Assembly: GCA_045661305.1 (NCBI GenBank)
Contig: JAZRFJ010000006.1
Coordinates: forward strand, 28,525 to 92,524
Direction of reading: 5' to 3'
DNA length: 64,000 nt
Source: UMGS1840 sp045661305
GTDB taxonomy: Bacteria; Bacillota; Clostridia; UMGS1840
The stretch's first letter is position 1; each line of letters begins with the position of its first letter. Positions 9,065 to 19,400 of this stretch are shown piece by piece. Position numbers and translations under genes: made by a program. Under the pieces are notes generated by a model. It saw only the letters and a list, made by a program, of their open reading frames with translations. It did not search any database and was not told the origin of the DNA.

Positions 9065-10445
9065 TACTTTAACAATGAAAAAAGAAGAGTTTGTGCCTAT
9101 TGAGGAAAATAAGGTTAAAATTTATGCTTGCGGACCGACAGTTTATGACTTTTTCCATTTGGGTAATGCAAGACCGTTTATTATATTTGATACTTTAAGA
9201 AGATATTTTGAATACAGAGGCTACGATGTAAAATTCGTTCAGAATTTTACTGATATAGACGATAAAATGATAGCAAGAGCAAATAAAGAGGGGATTACCG
9301 TCAAGGAACTTGCTGAAAGATTTATCAAAGAGTATTATGAGGACGCAAAAGGTCTTAATGTAAGAGAAGCATCTGTTCACCCAAGAGCAACTGATGTTGT
9401 TGAAGATATTATAGAAATGTGCAAAACTCTTATCGAAAAAGGATATGCTTATGAGTCAAACGGTGATGTTTATTTCTCAACAAAAAAATTTAAAAGCTAC
9501 GGAAAGCTTTCACATCAGCCTTTGGAGGACTTAGAGGCAGGTGCAAGAATAGATGTTACTGACCTTAAAAAAGACCCGATGGATTTTGCTGTATGGAAAA
9601 GCAAAAAAGAGGGCGAGCCTTCATGGGAGTCCCCTTGGGGTGAGGGCAGACCTGGTTGGCATATCGAGTGCAGTGCTATGGTAAATAAGTATTTAGGAAA
9701 AACAATAGATATTCATTGCGGAGGAAAAGACCTTGCTTTCCCGCACCATGAAAACGAAATTGCACAGTCCGAGGCTGCAAACCAGACAGAGTTTGCACAC
9801 TACTGGATGCATAACGGATATATAAATATAGATAACAAAAAGATGTCAAAATCTTTAGGAAATTTCTTTACTGTAAGAGAGCTTTCAAAGAAGTTTTCAT
9901 ATGATGTTATAAGATTTTTTATGTTAAGCGCTCATTACAGAAGTCCTATTAATTTTTCCGATGAGCTTTTAAAACAGTCGCAGACAGGTATGGAAAGAAT
10001 CGTTAAATGCCTGGAAAATCTTAAATTCTTATCTGAAAAGCTTGCAGACGGAAAAATGACTGATGAAGAAAAAGACACTCTTGATACATTCAAAAATCAG
10101 TTTATTTCACATATGGACGACGACCTTAATACTGCCGATGCAATTTCCGACATTTTCGAGGCTGTAAGAGTGATTAATACAAAGGTAGCAAATGAACCGA
10201 AAAAGGAATATGTAGATTATGCTTATTCACTTATAAGAGAGCTTTGCGATGTTTTGGGAATAATTCCCGAAAAGGAAGAAAAAGGCGATATTGATGAAGA
10301 AAAAATAATAAGCCTTATTGAAAAAAGAGCAGAGTGCAAGAAAAATAAGGACTATTCAGGTGCAGATGCTATAAGAGCAGAGCTTTCAGAGATGGGAATT
10401 GTGCTTGAAGATACAAGAGAAGGCACAAAGTGGTCGAGAGTGTAA
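9051..10445 (+). CDS. cysS: Cysteinyl-tRNA synthetase
   Basis: A 464-residue class I aminoacyl-tRNA synthetase. It shows the zinc-ligand start CGPTVYDFFHLGNAR (HIGH-type motif HLGN), GWHIECSAM, HHENEIAQSEA, and the KMSKS loop at residues 264-268, followed by the C-terminal helical tRNA-binding domain. I chose ATG 9051 because AAGGAG at 9038-9043 sits just before it; an upstream ATG at 9009 has no such site. It overlaps cysE by 14 bases, so cysteine supply and its use in translation are coupled. No T-box leader was recognised. Confidence 0.96.
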   Translation: MKIFNTLTMKKEEFVPIEENKVKIYACGPTVYDFFHLGNARPFIIFDTLRRYFEYRGYDVKFVQNFTDIDDKMIARANKEGITVKELAERFIKEYYEDAKGLNVREASVHPRATDVVEDIIEMCKTLIEKGYAYESNGDVYFSTKKFKSYGKLSHQPLEDLEAGARIDVTDLKKDPMDFAVWKSKKEGEPSWESPWGEGRPGWHIECSAMVNKYLGKTIDIHCGGKDLAFPHHENEIAQSEAANQTEFAHYWMHNGYINIDNKKMSKSLGNFFTVRELSKKFSYDVIRFFMLSAHYRSPINFSDELLKQSQTGMERIVKCLENLKFLSEKLADGKMTDEEKDTLDTFKNQFISHMDDDLNTADAISDIFEAVRVINTKVANEPKKEYVDYAYSLIRELCDVLGIIPEKEEKGDIDEEKIISLIEKRAECKKNKDYSGADAIRAELSEMGIVLEDTREGTKWSRV

Positions 10446-10450
10446 AAAAA

Positions 10451-10888
10451 ATGAAACCAAAAATTTTAGTAAGTGCGTGCCTTATAGGTGAGCCTGTCCG
10501 TTATGACGGTAAAGACAAAAATACAATTAGTGAGCTTTTAAAATTAAAAGAAAAATATGATATTATCCCGATATGCCCAGAGGTTATGGGAGGACTTTTA
10601 GTTCCAAGACCAAAAAGCGAAATAAAGGATGATAAAGTAATCAATATCTTAGGAAAAGATGTTACCGAAAATTTTAAAAAAGGTGCAGAAAAAGCATTAA
10701 TGCTTGCAAAAGAAAATAAGGTTTTGTTTGCTCTTTTAAAACAAAGCTCACCGTCTTGCGGAACAAAGACCATTTATAACGGTAACTTTGAAAATGTTAA
10801 GATTTCAGGGATGGGTGTAACAGCAAAGCTTCTTTTTGAAAATGGAATAACTGTTTATTCCGAAGAAGATATTGAAAATCTGTTCTAA
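10451..10888 (+). CDS. DUF523 family protein
   Basis: A 145-residue protein of the DUF523 family, recognised from the N-terminal ILVSACLIGEPVRYDG, the central PICPEVMGGLLVPRP and the SPSCGTKTIYNG block. The conserved cysteines (SAC, CPE, PSCG) suggest metal or Fe-S binding, but the function is not established. ATG 10451 lies five bases after the cysS stop; an in-frame GTG at 10430 overlapping cysS is the alternative start. Confidence 0.85.
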   Translation: MKPKILVSACLIGEPVRYDGKDKNTISELLKLKEKYDIIPICPEVMGGLLVPRPKSEIKDDKVINILGKDVTENFKKGAEKALMLAKENKVLFALLKQSSPSCGTKTIYNGNFENVKISGMGVTAKLLFENGITVYSEEDIENLF

Positions 10889-10924
10889 CATTTAGGTATA
10901 ATATTTTAAGGAGTGATGTGGGTT

Positions 10925-11944
10925 TTGATAAAAAAAATAGTTTCTTTTATAATTGTTGTGATATTTTTGTCATCCCCATTATGTGTAAATGCTGCCTGGG
11001 AGCCTGATGTAATCCGTGTTTATAAAAAAGTTATCACAGATGAACAATTTTCAGAATTATTTAATGAGGCATCAAAAACTTTTGATGCTTACGGAGTTAC
11101 TGAAGAATATGTAACCGATAAATTGAAAACTCTTATTTCGGATGTTATAAATACTGCACTTGCGGACAAAAAAAGCGGAAAGCTTACAAAAGGCAATGCG
11201 AAAACTGAAATGAAGCCTATAATAATTCAGCATATTCTTGCACTTGATGCAACTGTTTTTGCTATCATTACAGATAATCTTTCAGAAGAAGAACTAAATA
11301 AGTCTTTTGCAGGAGAGTTTCCAAAGAGATTTAACAGCCTATATAGTGTGCTTTATACAGAGCTTTGGTATATTTTAGGATATACCGAGCGTGGAGTAGA
11401 AATAATATTTGATGATATGCAAGGCTATGAATGGGCAAATGAGGCGGTTGACACATTATTCAATGCAAAAATCGTGAACGGAATGAGCGACTTTTTATAT
11501 TGCCCCAAACAGTTTGTAACAAGAGAACAGTTTGCCAAGCTTCTTTGTGCAGCATTCGACATCGAAAAAGGCGAGCTTGAGGTTTCATTTAGTGATGCTG
11601 ATAAAAATGCGTGGTATTATCCGTATATTGAAATTATGGCATCAAACGGACTTATAAACGGTATAGGAAACGGCATATTTGGTGTAGGAAGTAATATAAC
11701 AAGACAGGATATGGCAGTAATGATGTACCGTGTGGGCGAGAAACTGAAATATTTTTCACTCTCACCGACTAATTATCCTTTTAATGATTCTGGTTTGATA
11801 GCCCCTTATGCAATTAAGGCAGTAAACACCCTAAGGGAGCAGGGGATTGTAAACGGGGACAATATGGGTAATTTCAATCCGACCTCAAATGCAACCCGTG
11901 CAGAAGCCGCACAGATTATTTATAATATGTATAAGTTAAAGTAA
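10925..11944 (+). CDS. Secreted S-layer homology (SLH) domain protein
   Basis: About 340 residues: an N-terminal signal peptide (KKIVSFIIVVIFLSSPLCVNA, cleavage near VNA-AW), a helical middle region without a family I recognise, and three C-terminal SLH repeats (WANEAVDTLFNAKIVNGM, YIEIMASNGLINGIGNG, AIKAVNTLREQGIVNG), which bind pyruvylated secondary cell-wall polymers. It is therefore a wall-anchored surface protein of unknown task. The start is uncertain: AAGGAG lies at 10908-10913, so GTG 10913 overlaps it and ATG 10916 is only 2 bases away; TTG 10925 has better spacing and gives a cleaner signal peptide. Confidence 0.85.
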   Translation: MIKKIVSFIIVVIFLSSPLCVNAAWEPDVIRVYKKVITDEQFSELFNEASKTFDAYGVTEEYVTDKLKTLISDVINTALADKKSGKLTKGNAKTEMKPIIIQHILALDATVFAIITDNLSEEELNKSFAGEFPKRFNSLYSVLYTELWYILGYTERGVEIIFDDMQGYEWANEAVDTLFNAKIVNGMSDFLYCPKQFVTREQFAKLLCAAFDIEKGELEVSFSDADKNAWYYPYIEIMASNGLINGIGNGIFGVGSNITRQDMAVMMYRVGEKLKYFSLSPTNYPFNDSGLIAPYAIKAVNTLREQGIVNGDNMGNFNPTSNATRAEAAQIIYNMYKLK

Positions 11945-11947
11945 ATG

Positions 11948-11978
11948 GGCTGTGACAAAATTTTATTTTGTCACAGCC
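11948..11978. terminator. Bidirectional terminator between convergent genes
   Basis: A perfect 14-bp stem (GGCTGTGACAAAAT 11948-11961, ATTTTGTCACAGCC 11965-11978) with a 3-base loop separates the SLH gene from the convergent LtaS-like gene. T-rich DNA follows on the + side, and A-rich DNA on the left gives a weak T-tract for the - strand. Confidence 0.85.
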
Positions 11979-11982
11979 TCTT

Positions 11983-13893
11983 TTATTTACTATACTGTTT
12001 ACCGTTAATTATATCAAATTCTATAAGCTCAAATTTCTTTTGGAGCGGTTTATCTTCTTTTAGAATATCATCTATCGTTTCCATATTCTGATTTTTTATT
12101 GCAGAATTTTCATATACAGGGTATTTTGTGTAGAACTCATCTAAAAATGCATAATACCATGGAATACTCTCAAGGTTTGCCATCTGTGCAATTTTTACAC
12201 CTAAGTTCCCCGCACTTATCTCTTCTGGAAATTCATAAGAAGAAATATCATAGTTTGCCCATACAACATACGGTGTTTTGTAAAGCTGTTCAAACTCGGA
12301 ATAATTAAATGATGCTTTTTTCTCTACAAATCCGCCGTCCTGATAGGTGCTTCCCTCAGTTCCGAGTAGCGGAAGATGGTCGCCGTACATTACAATAAGC
12401 GTCGGCTCTGAAACATTTCTAAAGTAGTCCACAAGCTTTTTTAATGCAACATCAGTATCATATACGCCTTGTGTAAAATCCCTAAGTCCCTGCAGATCAG
12501 TTTCGGATATAACATCTGAATTTACTTCTATATCATAGGTGTCATATCGCTGCTTTGCATAATCACCGTGATTTTGCATGCTTATTCCAAAAACAAATAT
12601 TCTCTCCTGTTTCTTTTCTTCATACATCTTGATAATATCATTTGTAAGCTGCATATCAGATATATACCAACCTCTGTACTGGGGTTCTTCAAGCTCGTCC
12701 ATACCAATGAATTTTTCAAAGCCCATAAGAGGATACGCCTTGTTTCTTCCGTAAAAATTCTTTCTGTACGGGTGGTATGCGACAGTTTGGTATCCGTTTT
12801 TAAGGCATACAGAAGCGAGAGAGGGGGTTGGTGAAGTAATAGATTGTATATACGGATAAACAGCAACAGGAAGATACCTTGTTGTAAAGCCTGTCAAAAA
12901 CTCAAATTCAGGCATACATGTTCCACCTGCAAAAACAGGTGAAACAAGAACTCCGCCTTTTCCCTCAGCCATTATTTTTCTTGTGTGTGATAAAGGGTCT
13001 TTAGAAAAGGTTGCATTTGGAATTAGCGAAGAATCCCACCACGCCTCATTTTGAATAGCGATAATATTCGGTTTTATCGATTCATTATCTGTAATTTCGG
13101 AAGAGGTGGTTTTTGAAGTGTATTCTTCCTTTAATTCGAGCATTGCCTTTTTTGAATAAGCTTTTGGTTTATCCATAATTATATTTCCTATACGGGGGAA
13201 AAATGTAAGTACAAGTCCGTTTGACATGTAATCTGCCTTAGGATTAAATGCTGCAATTTGTACATTATGTTTTGCCAAAACTTTGAAACGAAAATCATCA
13301 TTTAAACAAACCAAGTAAACTGTGAATATACAAAATACAAGCCCGATTGAGGTGATTGCTACTCTTGTGCGTTTTTTTATGCACAGCTTTTTCCCTTTTT
13401 TTCTTTTTTTTACATCAAGTACGATGAACAATAAGCATGATGCTACACAAATCAGAAGTGCAATTATATGTGACATCAAAAAGGGAAGTTCAACAAACCC
13501 CGCTATGTTTCCAAGCTCTCCCAAAAGAAGAAAATCAGTTGGAAGTAACGGGTCGCCTGTTAGAATACAAATTATGTCATTTGCAAGCGCCATTGTATAA
13601 AAAAATGCACACATAACAATATTTGCAATGCTCACTCTTTGAATTATAACAAGAAGTCCTGCAAAAAAAGCGAGCAAAAAAGTATATGAAACGGAAAGCT
13701 TAAATAAAAGATGTCCGCCCTTTAAAAAGTCAATGATACTCCACCCATAAGAAAGGTGTATTACTTCAAGTGAAAAAAGAAGTATAAGCGGACAAAGAAA
13801 AAAGCCGAGTATATTAAGATTACTTTCTTTTATTTTATGAAAACGCTTTATAATATGTAATTTTACTGTTTTAAATATTTCTGATATTTTCAT
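11983..13893 (-). CDS. LtaS-like sulfatase-family phosphoglycerol transferase
   Basis: The 636-residue protein has about five N-terminal membrane helices (residues 25-210) followed by an extracellular alkaline-phosphatase/sulfatase-fold domain. Visible motifs are NIIAIQNEAWWD (first metal site), GGTCMPEFEFLTG with the likely nucleophile Thr near residue 325, FGISMQNHGDY, and VMYGDHLPLLG with metal-binding Asp-His. LtaS enzymes polymerise glycerol-phosphate from phosphatidylglycerol into lipoteichoic acid; related proteins modify other glycans, so the exact product is uncertain. PgsA at 57966 would make the lipid donor. GAGGT precedes the ATG, and a promoter lies 31 bases upstream. Confidence 0.88.
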   Translation of the reverse strand: MKISEIFKTVKLHIIKRFHKIKESNLNILGFFLCPLILLFSLEVIHLSYGWSIIDFLKGGHLLFKLSVSYTFLLAFFAGLLVIIQRVSIANIVMCAFFYTMALANDIICILTGDPLLPTDFLLLGELGNIAGFVELPFLMSHIIALLICVASCLLFIVLDVKKRKKGKKLCIKKRTRVAITSIGLVFCIFTVYLVCLNDDFRFKVLAKHNVQIAAFNPKADYMSNGLVLTFFPRIGNIIMDKPKAYSKKAMLELKEEYTSKTTSSEITDNESIKPNIIAIQNEAWWDSSLIPNATFSKDPLSHTRKIMAEGKGGVLVSPVFAGGTCMPEFEFLTGFTTRYLPVAVYPYIQSITSPTPSLASVCLKNGYQTVAYHPYRKNFYGRNKAYPLMGFEKFIGMDELEEPQYRGWYISDMQLTNDIIKMYEEKKQERIFVFGISMQNHGDYAKQRYDTYDIEVNSDVISETDLQGLRDFTQGVYDTDVALKKLVDYFRNVSEPTLIVMYGDHLPLLGTEGSTYQDGGFVEKKASFNYSEFEQLYKTPYVVWANYDISSYEFPEEISAGNLGVKIAQMANLESIPWYYAFLDEFYTKYPVYENSAIKNQNMETIDDILKEDKPLQKKFELIEFDIINGKQYSK

Positions 13894-13923
13894 TGATAGA
13901 CCTCTTTTTTATATACTTTCAAT

Positions 13924-13952
13924 ATTATACATCAATATTTTAGAAAAGTCAA
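13924..13952 (-). promoter_or_regulatory. Sigma-A type promoter for the LtaS-like gene
   Basis: On the minus strand TTGACT (13947-13952), a 17-base spacer and TATAAT (13924-13929) precede the gene start at 13893. Confidence 0.8.
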
Positions 13953-13971
13953 TTTAAAACACCAAAAAAAC

Positions 13972-14010
13972 AAAAAAGAGATATATCCGTTTTGGATATA
14001 TCTCTTTTTT
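13972..14010 (-). terminator. Intrinsic terminator after the EF-G-like gene
   Basis: A perfect 17-bp stem (13972-13988 with 13994-14010, 5-base loop) whose minus-strand 3' arm ends in six T residues, followed by more T-rich sequence. It insulates the downstream LtaS-like gene. Confidence 0.9.
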
Positions 14011-14027
14011 AAGGGAATTTAATTATT

Positions 14028-16097
14028 TTAGTCCTCTTCTTCTCTTACATATTTACTTGATTTGATTACATTTTCGATAATATGTGCAGGTGCTTCTTCG
14101 TATCTTACAAATTCAAATTCAAATTTTCCTCTGCCCTGTGTCATTGAACGAAGGTCAATCGCATATTCAGCCATTTCCGAAACAGGAATTTCAGCCTCAA
14201 TCTGCTGTGTTTTTGAATTTATAGGTGTCATTCCAAGAATACGACCGCGTCTTTTATTAACATCGCCGATGATGTCGCCTGTGTAGTCATTAGGAACTAT
14301 AACAGATAATGCACCGTAAGGCTCCAATAGTGTGCTTTGTCCTTCCTGCATAGCTTTCATAAATGCTTTGTGTGCAGCAGTTTTGAATGCCATTTCAGAT
14401 GAATCAACAGGGTGGTATGAGCCGTCAAACAATGTTGCTTTAAGTCCTACAACAGGATAGCCTGCTAAAACACCGTGAGCTGTACTTTCTTTTAAGCCCT
14501 TTTCGATAGCAGGGAAGTAGTTTTTCGGAACTGCACCGCCTACAACTCTTTCTTCAAATATAAGCTCATCACCGTCATGCGGCTCAAATTCAATAAGACA
14601 ATGTCCGTACTGACCATGTCCGCCTGATTGTTTTTTGTGCTTTCCTTCAACGCTTACTTTTCTCTTTAATTTTTCTCTGTAAGCAACCTGAGGTGTCTGA
14701 AGCTCAAGCTCTATGTTATATCTTGCTTTTAATTTGCTTATAATAACATCAATATGCTGTTTTCCTACGCCACAAAGAACAAACTGTTTTGTCTGTGTAT
14801 CATTGTAGTATTTGATTGTCGGGTCTTCCTCTGCCATTTTTGACAATCCTGAACTGATTTTTTCCTCGTCACCTTTTTCTTTTGTAACGATTGCAACCTT
14901 AACATGAGGAGTAGGGAATTTGATTTCTTTTATTTTTATGTTATCATTTGCTGTTGATAAAGTATCGTTTGTTTTTGTAACTGAAAGCTTAGCAACACAA
15001 CCAATATCGCCTGCTGAAAGTTCCTTGACTTCGATTTGTTTTTTGCCTTTTGGAATAAACAGCTTTGAAATCTTTTCTTTTGTGCCTTTATTGATATTAT
15101 AAAATTCCATATCAGGCTTAACTGTTCCTGAAATCACTTTGAATATTGAAAGCTTTCCGATAAACGGGTCTGAAATTGTCTTAAAGACAAAAAGTCTTGT
15201 AGGACCTTCGTCAGAATAAGAAACCTCTGTTTCAGATTCATCTGAAATATCAATTGCTTTTTCAGGGCTAAGCTCGTCAACTGCAGGGAAATAGTCAACT
15301 ATTGCATTAAGTAAACCTTTTATTCCCATATTTTTTATACTTGAGCCGAACATAACAGGAGTGATACTGCAATCACGGACACCTGTTCTGATAGCAGCCA
15401 TAACCTCTTCCGAAGTAAATTCTTCGCCGTTAAAATATTTATCCATAAGCTCTTCGCTTGTTTCTGCGATAGCTTCATACATCTGGTCTTTTGTTTCAGC
15501 ACATACTTCAAGCATATGGTCTGAAAGCGGAATGTTTTCTCTTGTTTCAAAATCTCTTGCTCTTTTATGTATAAGGTCAACATACCCTATAACCTTGTTA
15601 TTAATGCTTAAAGGTACATAAAACGGAGCGATTGATTTTCCGAATGTTTCTTTAAGGTCGGAAACTACCTGCTGATAGTTCGCATTTTCATCATCTATAT
15701 CATTAATAAATATAATTTTCGGCATATTTTTTCTCTCGGCATAATTCCATGCATTTTCACTTCCTACACCGATTCCGTCTTTTCCGCTTACCAAAATAAC
15801 AACGCTGTCAGCAGCACGAAGTCCGCCTGCCATTTCACCTTCAAAATCGAAAAATCCCGGAGTATCTATAATGTTAATTTTAACATCCTTCCATGTACCG
15901 CTTGCAAATGCTGATGAAATAGAAATCTGTCTTTTTGTTTCTTCAGGGGTGTAATCCATTACGGTATTACCGTCAGGAATTTTTCCTGCTTTATCAATTT
16001 CTACCATATTAACAAGCATTGACTCTGCCAATGTTGTCTTTCCGCATCCTCCGTGAGCTGCAAGCGCTATGTTGCGTATTTTTCCTTTTGCAATCAT
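14028..16097 (-). CDS. Elongation factor G-like translational GTPase (second EF-G paralogue)
   Basis: A 689-residue protein with the full EF-G layout: GTPase domain with P-loop AAHGGCGKTT, NIIDTPGFFDFEGE as G3, domain II, then domains III-V with QSGGHGQYGHC and PNDYTGDIIGDVNKRRG. It differs from the canonical fusA product at 26136: its G1 is HGGCGKTT rather than HIDAGKTT, and its G4 guanine-recognition motif reads NDID instead of NKxD. Such EF-G2-type paralogues are common in Clostridia; some lost normal translocation activity, and their role is unclear. I chose ATG 16097; a TTG three codons upstream is possible. It is divergent from rpoB. Confidence 0.88.
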   Translation of the reverse strand: MIAKGKIRNIALAAHGGCGKTTLAESMLVNMVEIDKAGKIPDGNTVMDYTPEETKRQISISSAFASGTWKDVKINIIDTPGFFDFEGEMAGGLRAADSVVILVSGKDGIGVGSENAWNYAERKNMPKIIFINDIDDENANYQQVVSDLKETFGKSIAPFYVPLSINNKVIGYVDLIHKRARDFETRENIPLSDHMLEVCAETKDQMYEAIAETSEELMDKYFNGEEFTSEEVMAAIRTGVRDCSITPVMFGSSIKNMGIKGLLNAIVDYFPAVDELSPEKAIDISDESETEVSYSDEGPTRLFVFKTISDPFIGKLSIFKVISGTVKPDMEFYNINKGTKEKISKLFIPKGKKQIEVKELSAGDIGCVAKLSVTKTNDTLSTANDNIKIKEIKFPTPHVKVAIVTKEKGDEEKISSGLSKMAEEDPTIKYYNDTQTKQFVLCGVGKQHIDVIISKLKARYNIELELQTPQVAYREKLKRKVSVEGKHKKQSGGHGQYGHCLIEFEPHDGDELIFEERVVGGAVPKNYFPAIEKGLKESTAHGVLAGYPVVGLKATLFDGSYHPVDSSEMAFKTAAHKAFMKAMQEGQSTLLEPYGALSVIVPNDYTGDIIGDVNKRRGRILGMTPINSKTQQIEAEIPVSEMAEYAIDLRSMTQGRGKFEFEFVRYEEAPAHIIENVIKSSKYVREEED

Positions 16098-16195
16098 TAA
16101 AATCAACTACCTTTCCAAATGTGTATTTTGTAATTCTTTCCCGATATATATAATAGAAAAGAAAATTAATATATACATAATATATCATTAACAAT

Positions 16196-16224
16196 ATTAT
16201 ACAACTTCTTTTGAAAAAAATCAA
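16196..16224 (-). promoter_or_regulatory. Sigma-A type promoter for the EF-G-like gene
   Basis: On the minus strand TTGATT (16219-16224), a 17-base spacer and TATAAT (16196-16201). The leader to the start codon is about 90 bases and AT-rich, with no clear structure. Confidence 0.7.
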
Positions 16225-16308
16225 CTAATTTTTTGTAAAAAATAAATAATTTTTTTGTATAGTTTTAACAAAAATAAAATTATTCTGGAACTTTTTTGCA
16301 AAAAACAC

Positions 16309-16337
16309 TTGACAAGTTTCCTACGGTATGTTAATAT
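16309..16337 (+). promoter_or_regulatory. Promoter for rpoB-rpoC
   Basis: TTGACA at 16309-16314, 17 bases, then TAATAT at 16332-16337 with an extended -10 TG at 16329-16330. The leader holds a possible hairpin: ATTTTAA near 16348 can pair with TTAAAAT near 16380, enclosing GGGA/TCCC. rpoB usually relies on the rplJL operon promoter, so a dedicated promoter fits the altered gene order here. Confidence 0.75.
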
Positions 16338-16404
16338 TATAGAACGCATTTTAATGGGATAGTGTTTCCCTTTGGATGTTTAAAATAATAGAAGAGGTGA
16401 TTTT

Positions 16405-19400
16405 GTGGTACATCCAGTCCGCTATGGTAATGTTGAGAGAATGAACTTCTCACATATAGAAAACGATTTGGATTTCCCTAATTTAATTGAAATTCAGAAG
16501 GATTCTTATGAGTGGTTTATAAATGAAGGATTGAAGGAAGTATTCGAGAGCGTTTCGCCAATAGTTGACCATGCCGACAAACTTTCGTTGGAGTTTGGTG
16601 AATACAGTTTTGATTCAAAACCTAAATATACGGTTGCTGAAGCAAAGCAAAGGGAGTCAACCTATTCTGTTCCGCTTCGTGTAGACATGCGTCTTATAAA
16701 TAAAGAAACAGGCGAAGTAGAGGAACAAAAGATTTATATGGGAGAATTCCCGAAAATGACTGATGCAGGTACATTTATTATAAATGGCGCAGAAAGAGTT
16801 ATTGTAAGTCAGGTTGTTCGTTCTCCAAGTGTATATTTTGAAATGCAGAGAGATAAATCGGGCAAACCCCTTTACTCATCAACCATGATTCCTAACCGTG
16901 GTGCATGGGTTGAGTTTGAGGCTGATTCAAGCGATGTTCTGTGGGTTCGTATAGACAGAACAAGAAAGCTTATTGCAACTGTTCTTTTAAGAGCACTTGG
17001 TTATGCTACCAATCAGGAAATTGCTGAGTTGTTTAATAATGACCAGCTTATTTTGAATACCTTAGAGAAGGATACCTCGAAAAATCCGCAGGAAGCTATT
17101 ATTAAAATATATGAAAAATTACGACCGGGTGAGCCGGCATCATTTGAAAATGCTGAGAAGCTTATTAAAGATTTATTCTTCGACCCTAAAAGATATGATA
17201 TCGCAAGAGTAGGAAGATATAAATTTGATAAAAAACTTAATTTTTCACTCAGATGTAAGGGAAGAGTGCTTACTCAGGATGTTATTTGTCCGTTTACAGG
17301 CGAAGTTTTGGGAAGTAAAGGCGATGTAATCACTGCTGATATGGCAGAAACCTTCGACCGTTCTCCTGTCAACTTCATATTTGTAAAAGGTGATGATGAC
17401 AGTGAGGTTAAGATAATATCAAACAATACTTGTGATATTACTTATATATTCCCTGAAGCTGATACCAATATTATAAATGAAAAAGTTCATTACGGACTTT
17501 TAAAACCGATTCTTGAATCTGAAGAATTGGCAACCCAGGAAGATAAGCTTAATTTTATATATGAAAAGAAGCATACTCTTATAACAAGAACTGTAACTGT
17601 TGATGATATGGTTGCTACTGTAAACTATCATATTGCAATAATGCACGGTATAGGAACAACAGATGATATCGACCACCTCGGCAACAGAAGAATCCGTTCA
17701 GTTGGTGAGCTTTTGCAGAATCAGGTTCGTGTAGGTCTTGCAAGACTTGAAAGAGTTGTAAGAGAAAGAATGACAATTCAGCAGGAAACAGAAAAGCTTA
17801 CACCGCAGACACTTGTTAATGTAAGACCTGTTTATGCTGCCATGAAAGAGTTCTTCGGAAGTTCACAGCTTTCACAGTTCATGGACCAGACAAACCCTCT
17901 TGCAGAGCTTACACATAAGAGAAGACTTTCAGCTCTCGGACCTGGCGGTCTTTCAAGAGACAGAGCCGGATTTGAAGTGCGAGACGTTCACTATTCACAT
18001 TACGGAAGAATGTGTCCTATCGAAACACCTGAAGGTCCTAACATCGGTCTTATTAACTGCTTGTCAACTTATGCAAAAATCAATAAATACGGATTTATGG
18101 AATCTCCGTACAGACGAGTTGACCAGAAAACAAAGAAAATTACAGATGAAATTGAATATATGACAGCAGATGTAGAAGATAACTACATTGTTGCACAGGC
18201 AACCGAGCCTGTTGAAGACGGATTTTTCAAGAACGAAAAGGTTACAGCAAGATACAGAGAACAGATTTTAGAGGTAAACAGAGATAAGGTTGATTATGTC
18301 GATGTTTCCCCTAAACAGCTTGTGTCTGTTGCTACTGCTATGATTCCGTTCTTGGAAAACGATGATGCTAACCGTGCGCTCATGGGTTCTAACATGCAGC
18401 GTCAGGCAGTTCCGCTTCTTAAACCTGACAGCCCTATTGTAGGAACAGGTATGGAATATAAGGCTGCTGTTGACTCCGGTGTTGTTGTCGTTGCAGATGT
18501 TGACGGTGTTGTTGAATCTGTAAGTGCAGACAGCGTTGTTGTCAAAGTAAAAGGCTCAAAAGAACCAAGAGTTTATGAGCTTATAAAATTCAAGCGTTCA
18601 AACCAGTCAACATGTATAAATCAAAGACCTGTTGTTAAAAAAGGCGACAAGGTTGTTAAAGGTAAAACCGTTATTGCTGACGGTCCTTCAACAGACAAGG
18701 GTGAAACTGCACTTGGTCAGAATGCGTTAATCGGATTTATGACATGGGAAGGTTATAACTACGAGGACGCTGTTCTTATTAACGAAAGACTTGTAAGAGA
18801 TGATGTTTATACATCTATCCATATAGAAAAATATGAAATAGAAGCAAGAGATACAAAGCTCGGACCTGAAGAAATCACAAGAGATATTCCAAATGTGGGT
18901 GAAGATGCTCTTAAAGACCTCGATGAAAGAGGTATTATCCGTATAGGTGCGGAAGTAAAACCGGGCGATGTGCTTGTAGGTAAGGTTTCACCTAAGGGCG
19001 AAACAGAGCTTACCAGCGAAGAAAGACTTCTTCGTGCAATCTTTGGTGAAAAAGCAAGAGAAGTAAGAGATACATCACTTCGTGTTCCTCACGGTGAGTG
19101 CGGTACAATCGTTGAAGTTAATGTATTTACAAGAGAAAACGGCGATGAAATGTCTCCTGGTGTAAATATGATTGTAAGAATTCATATTGCACAGAAGAGA
19201 AAAATCTCTGTCGGAGATAAGATGGCAGGCCGTCACGGTAACAAGGGTGTTATTTCAAGGGTACTTCCTGAAGAAGATATGCCGTATTTACCAGACGGAA
19301 GACCGCTTGACATCGTTCTTAACCCTCTTGGCGTTCCTTCTCGTATGAATATCGGTCAGGTGCTTGAAGTTCATCTTGGTATGGCTGCAAAGACACTTGG

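Noticed and set aside
10872..10902. Promoter TTGAAA-19-TATAAT before the SLH gene
   Set aside because: Its start point would fall at the ribosome-binding site and remove it; the spacer is also too long.
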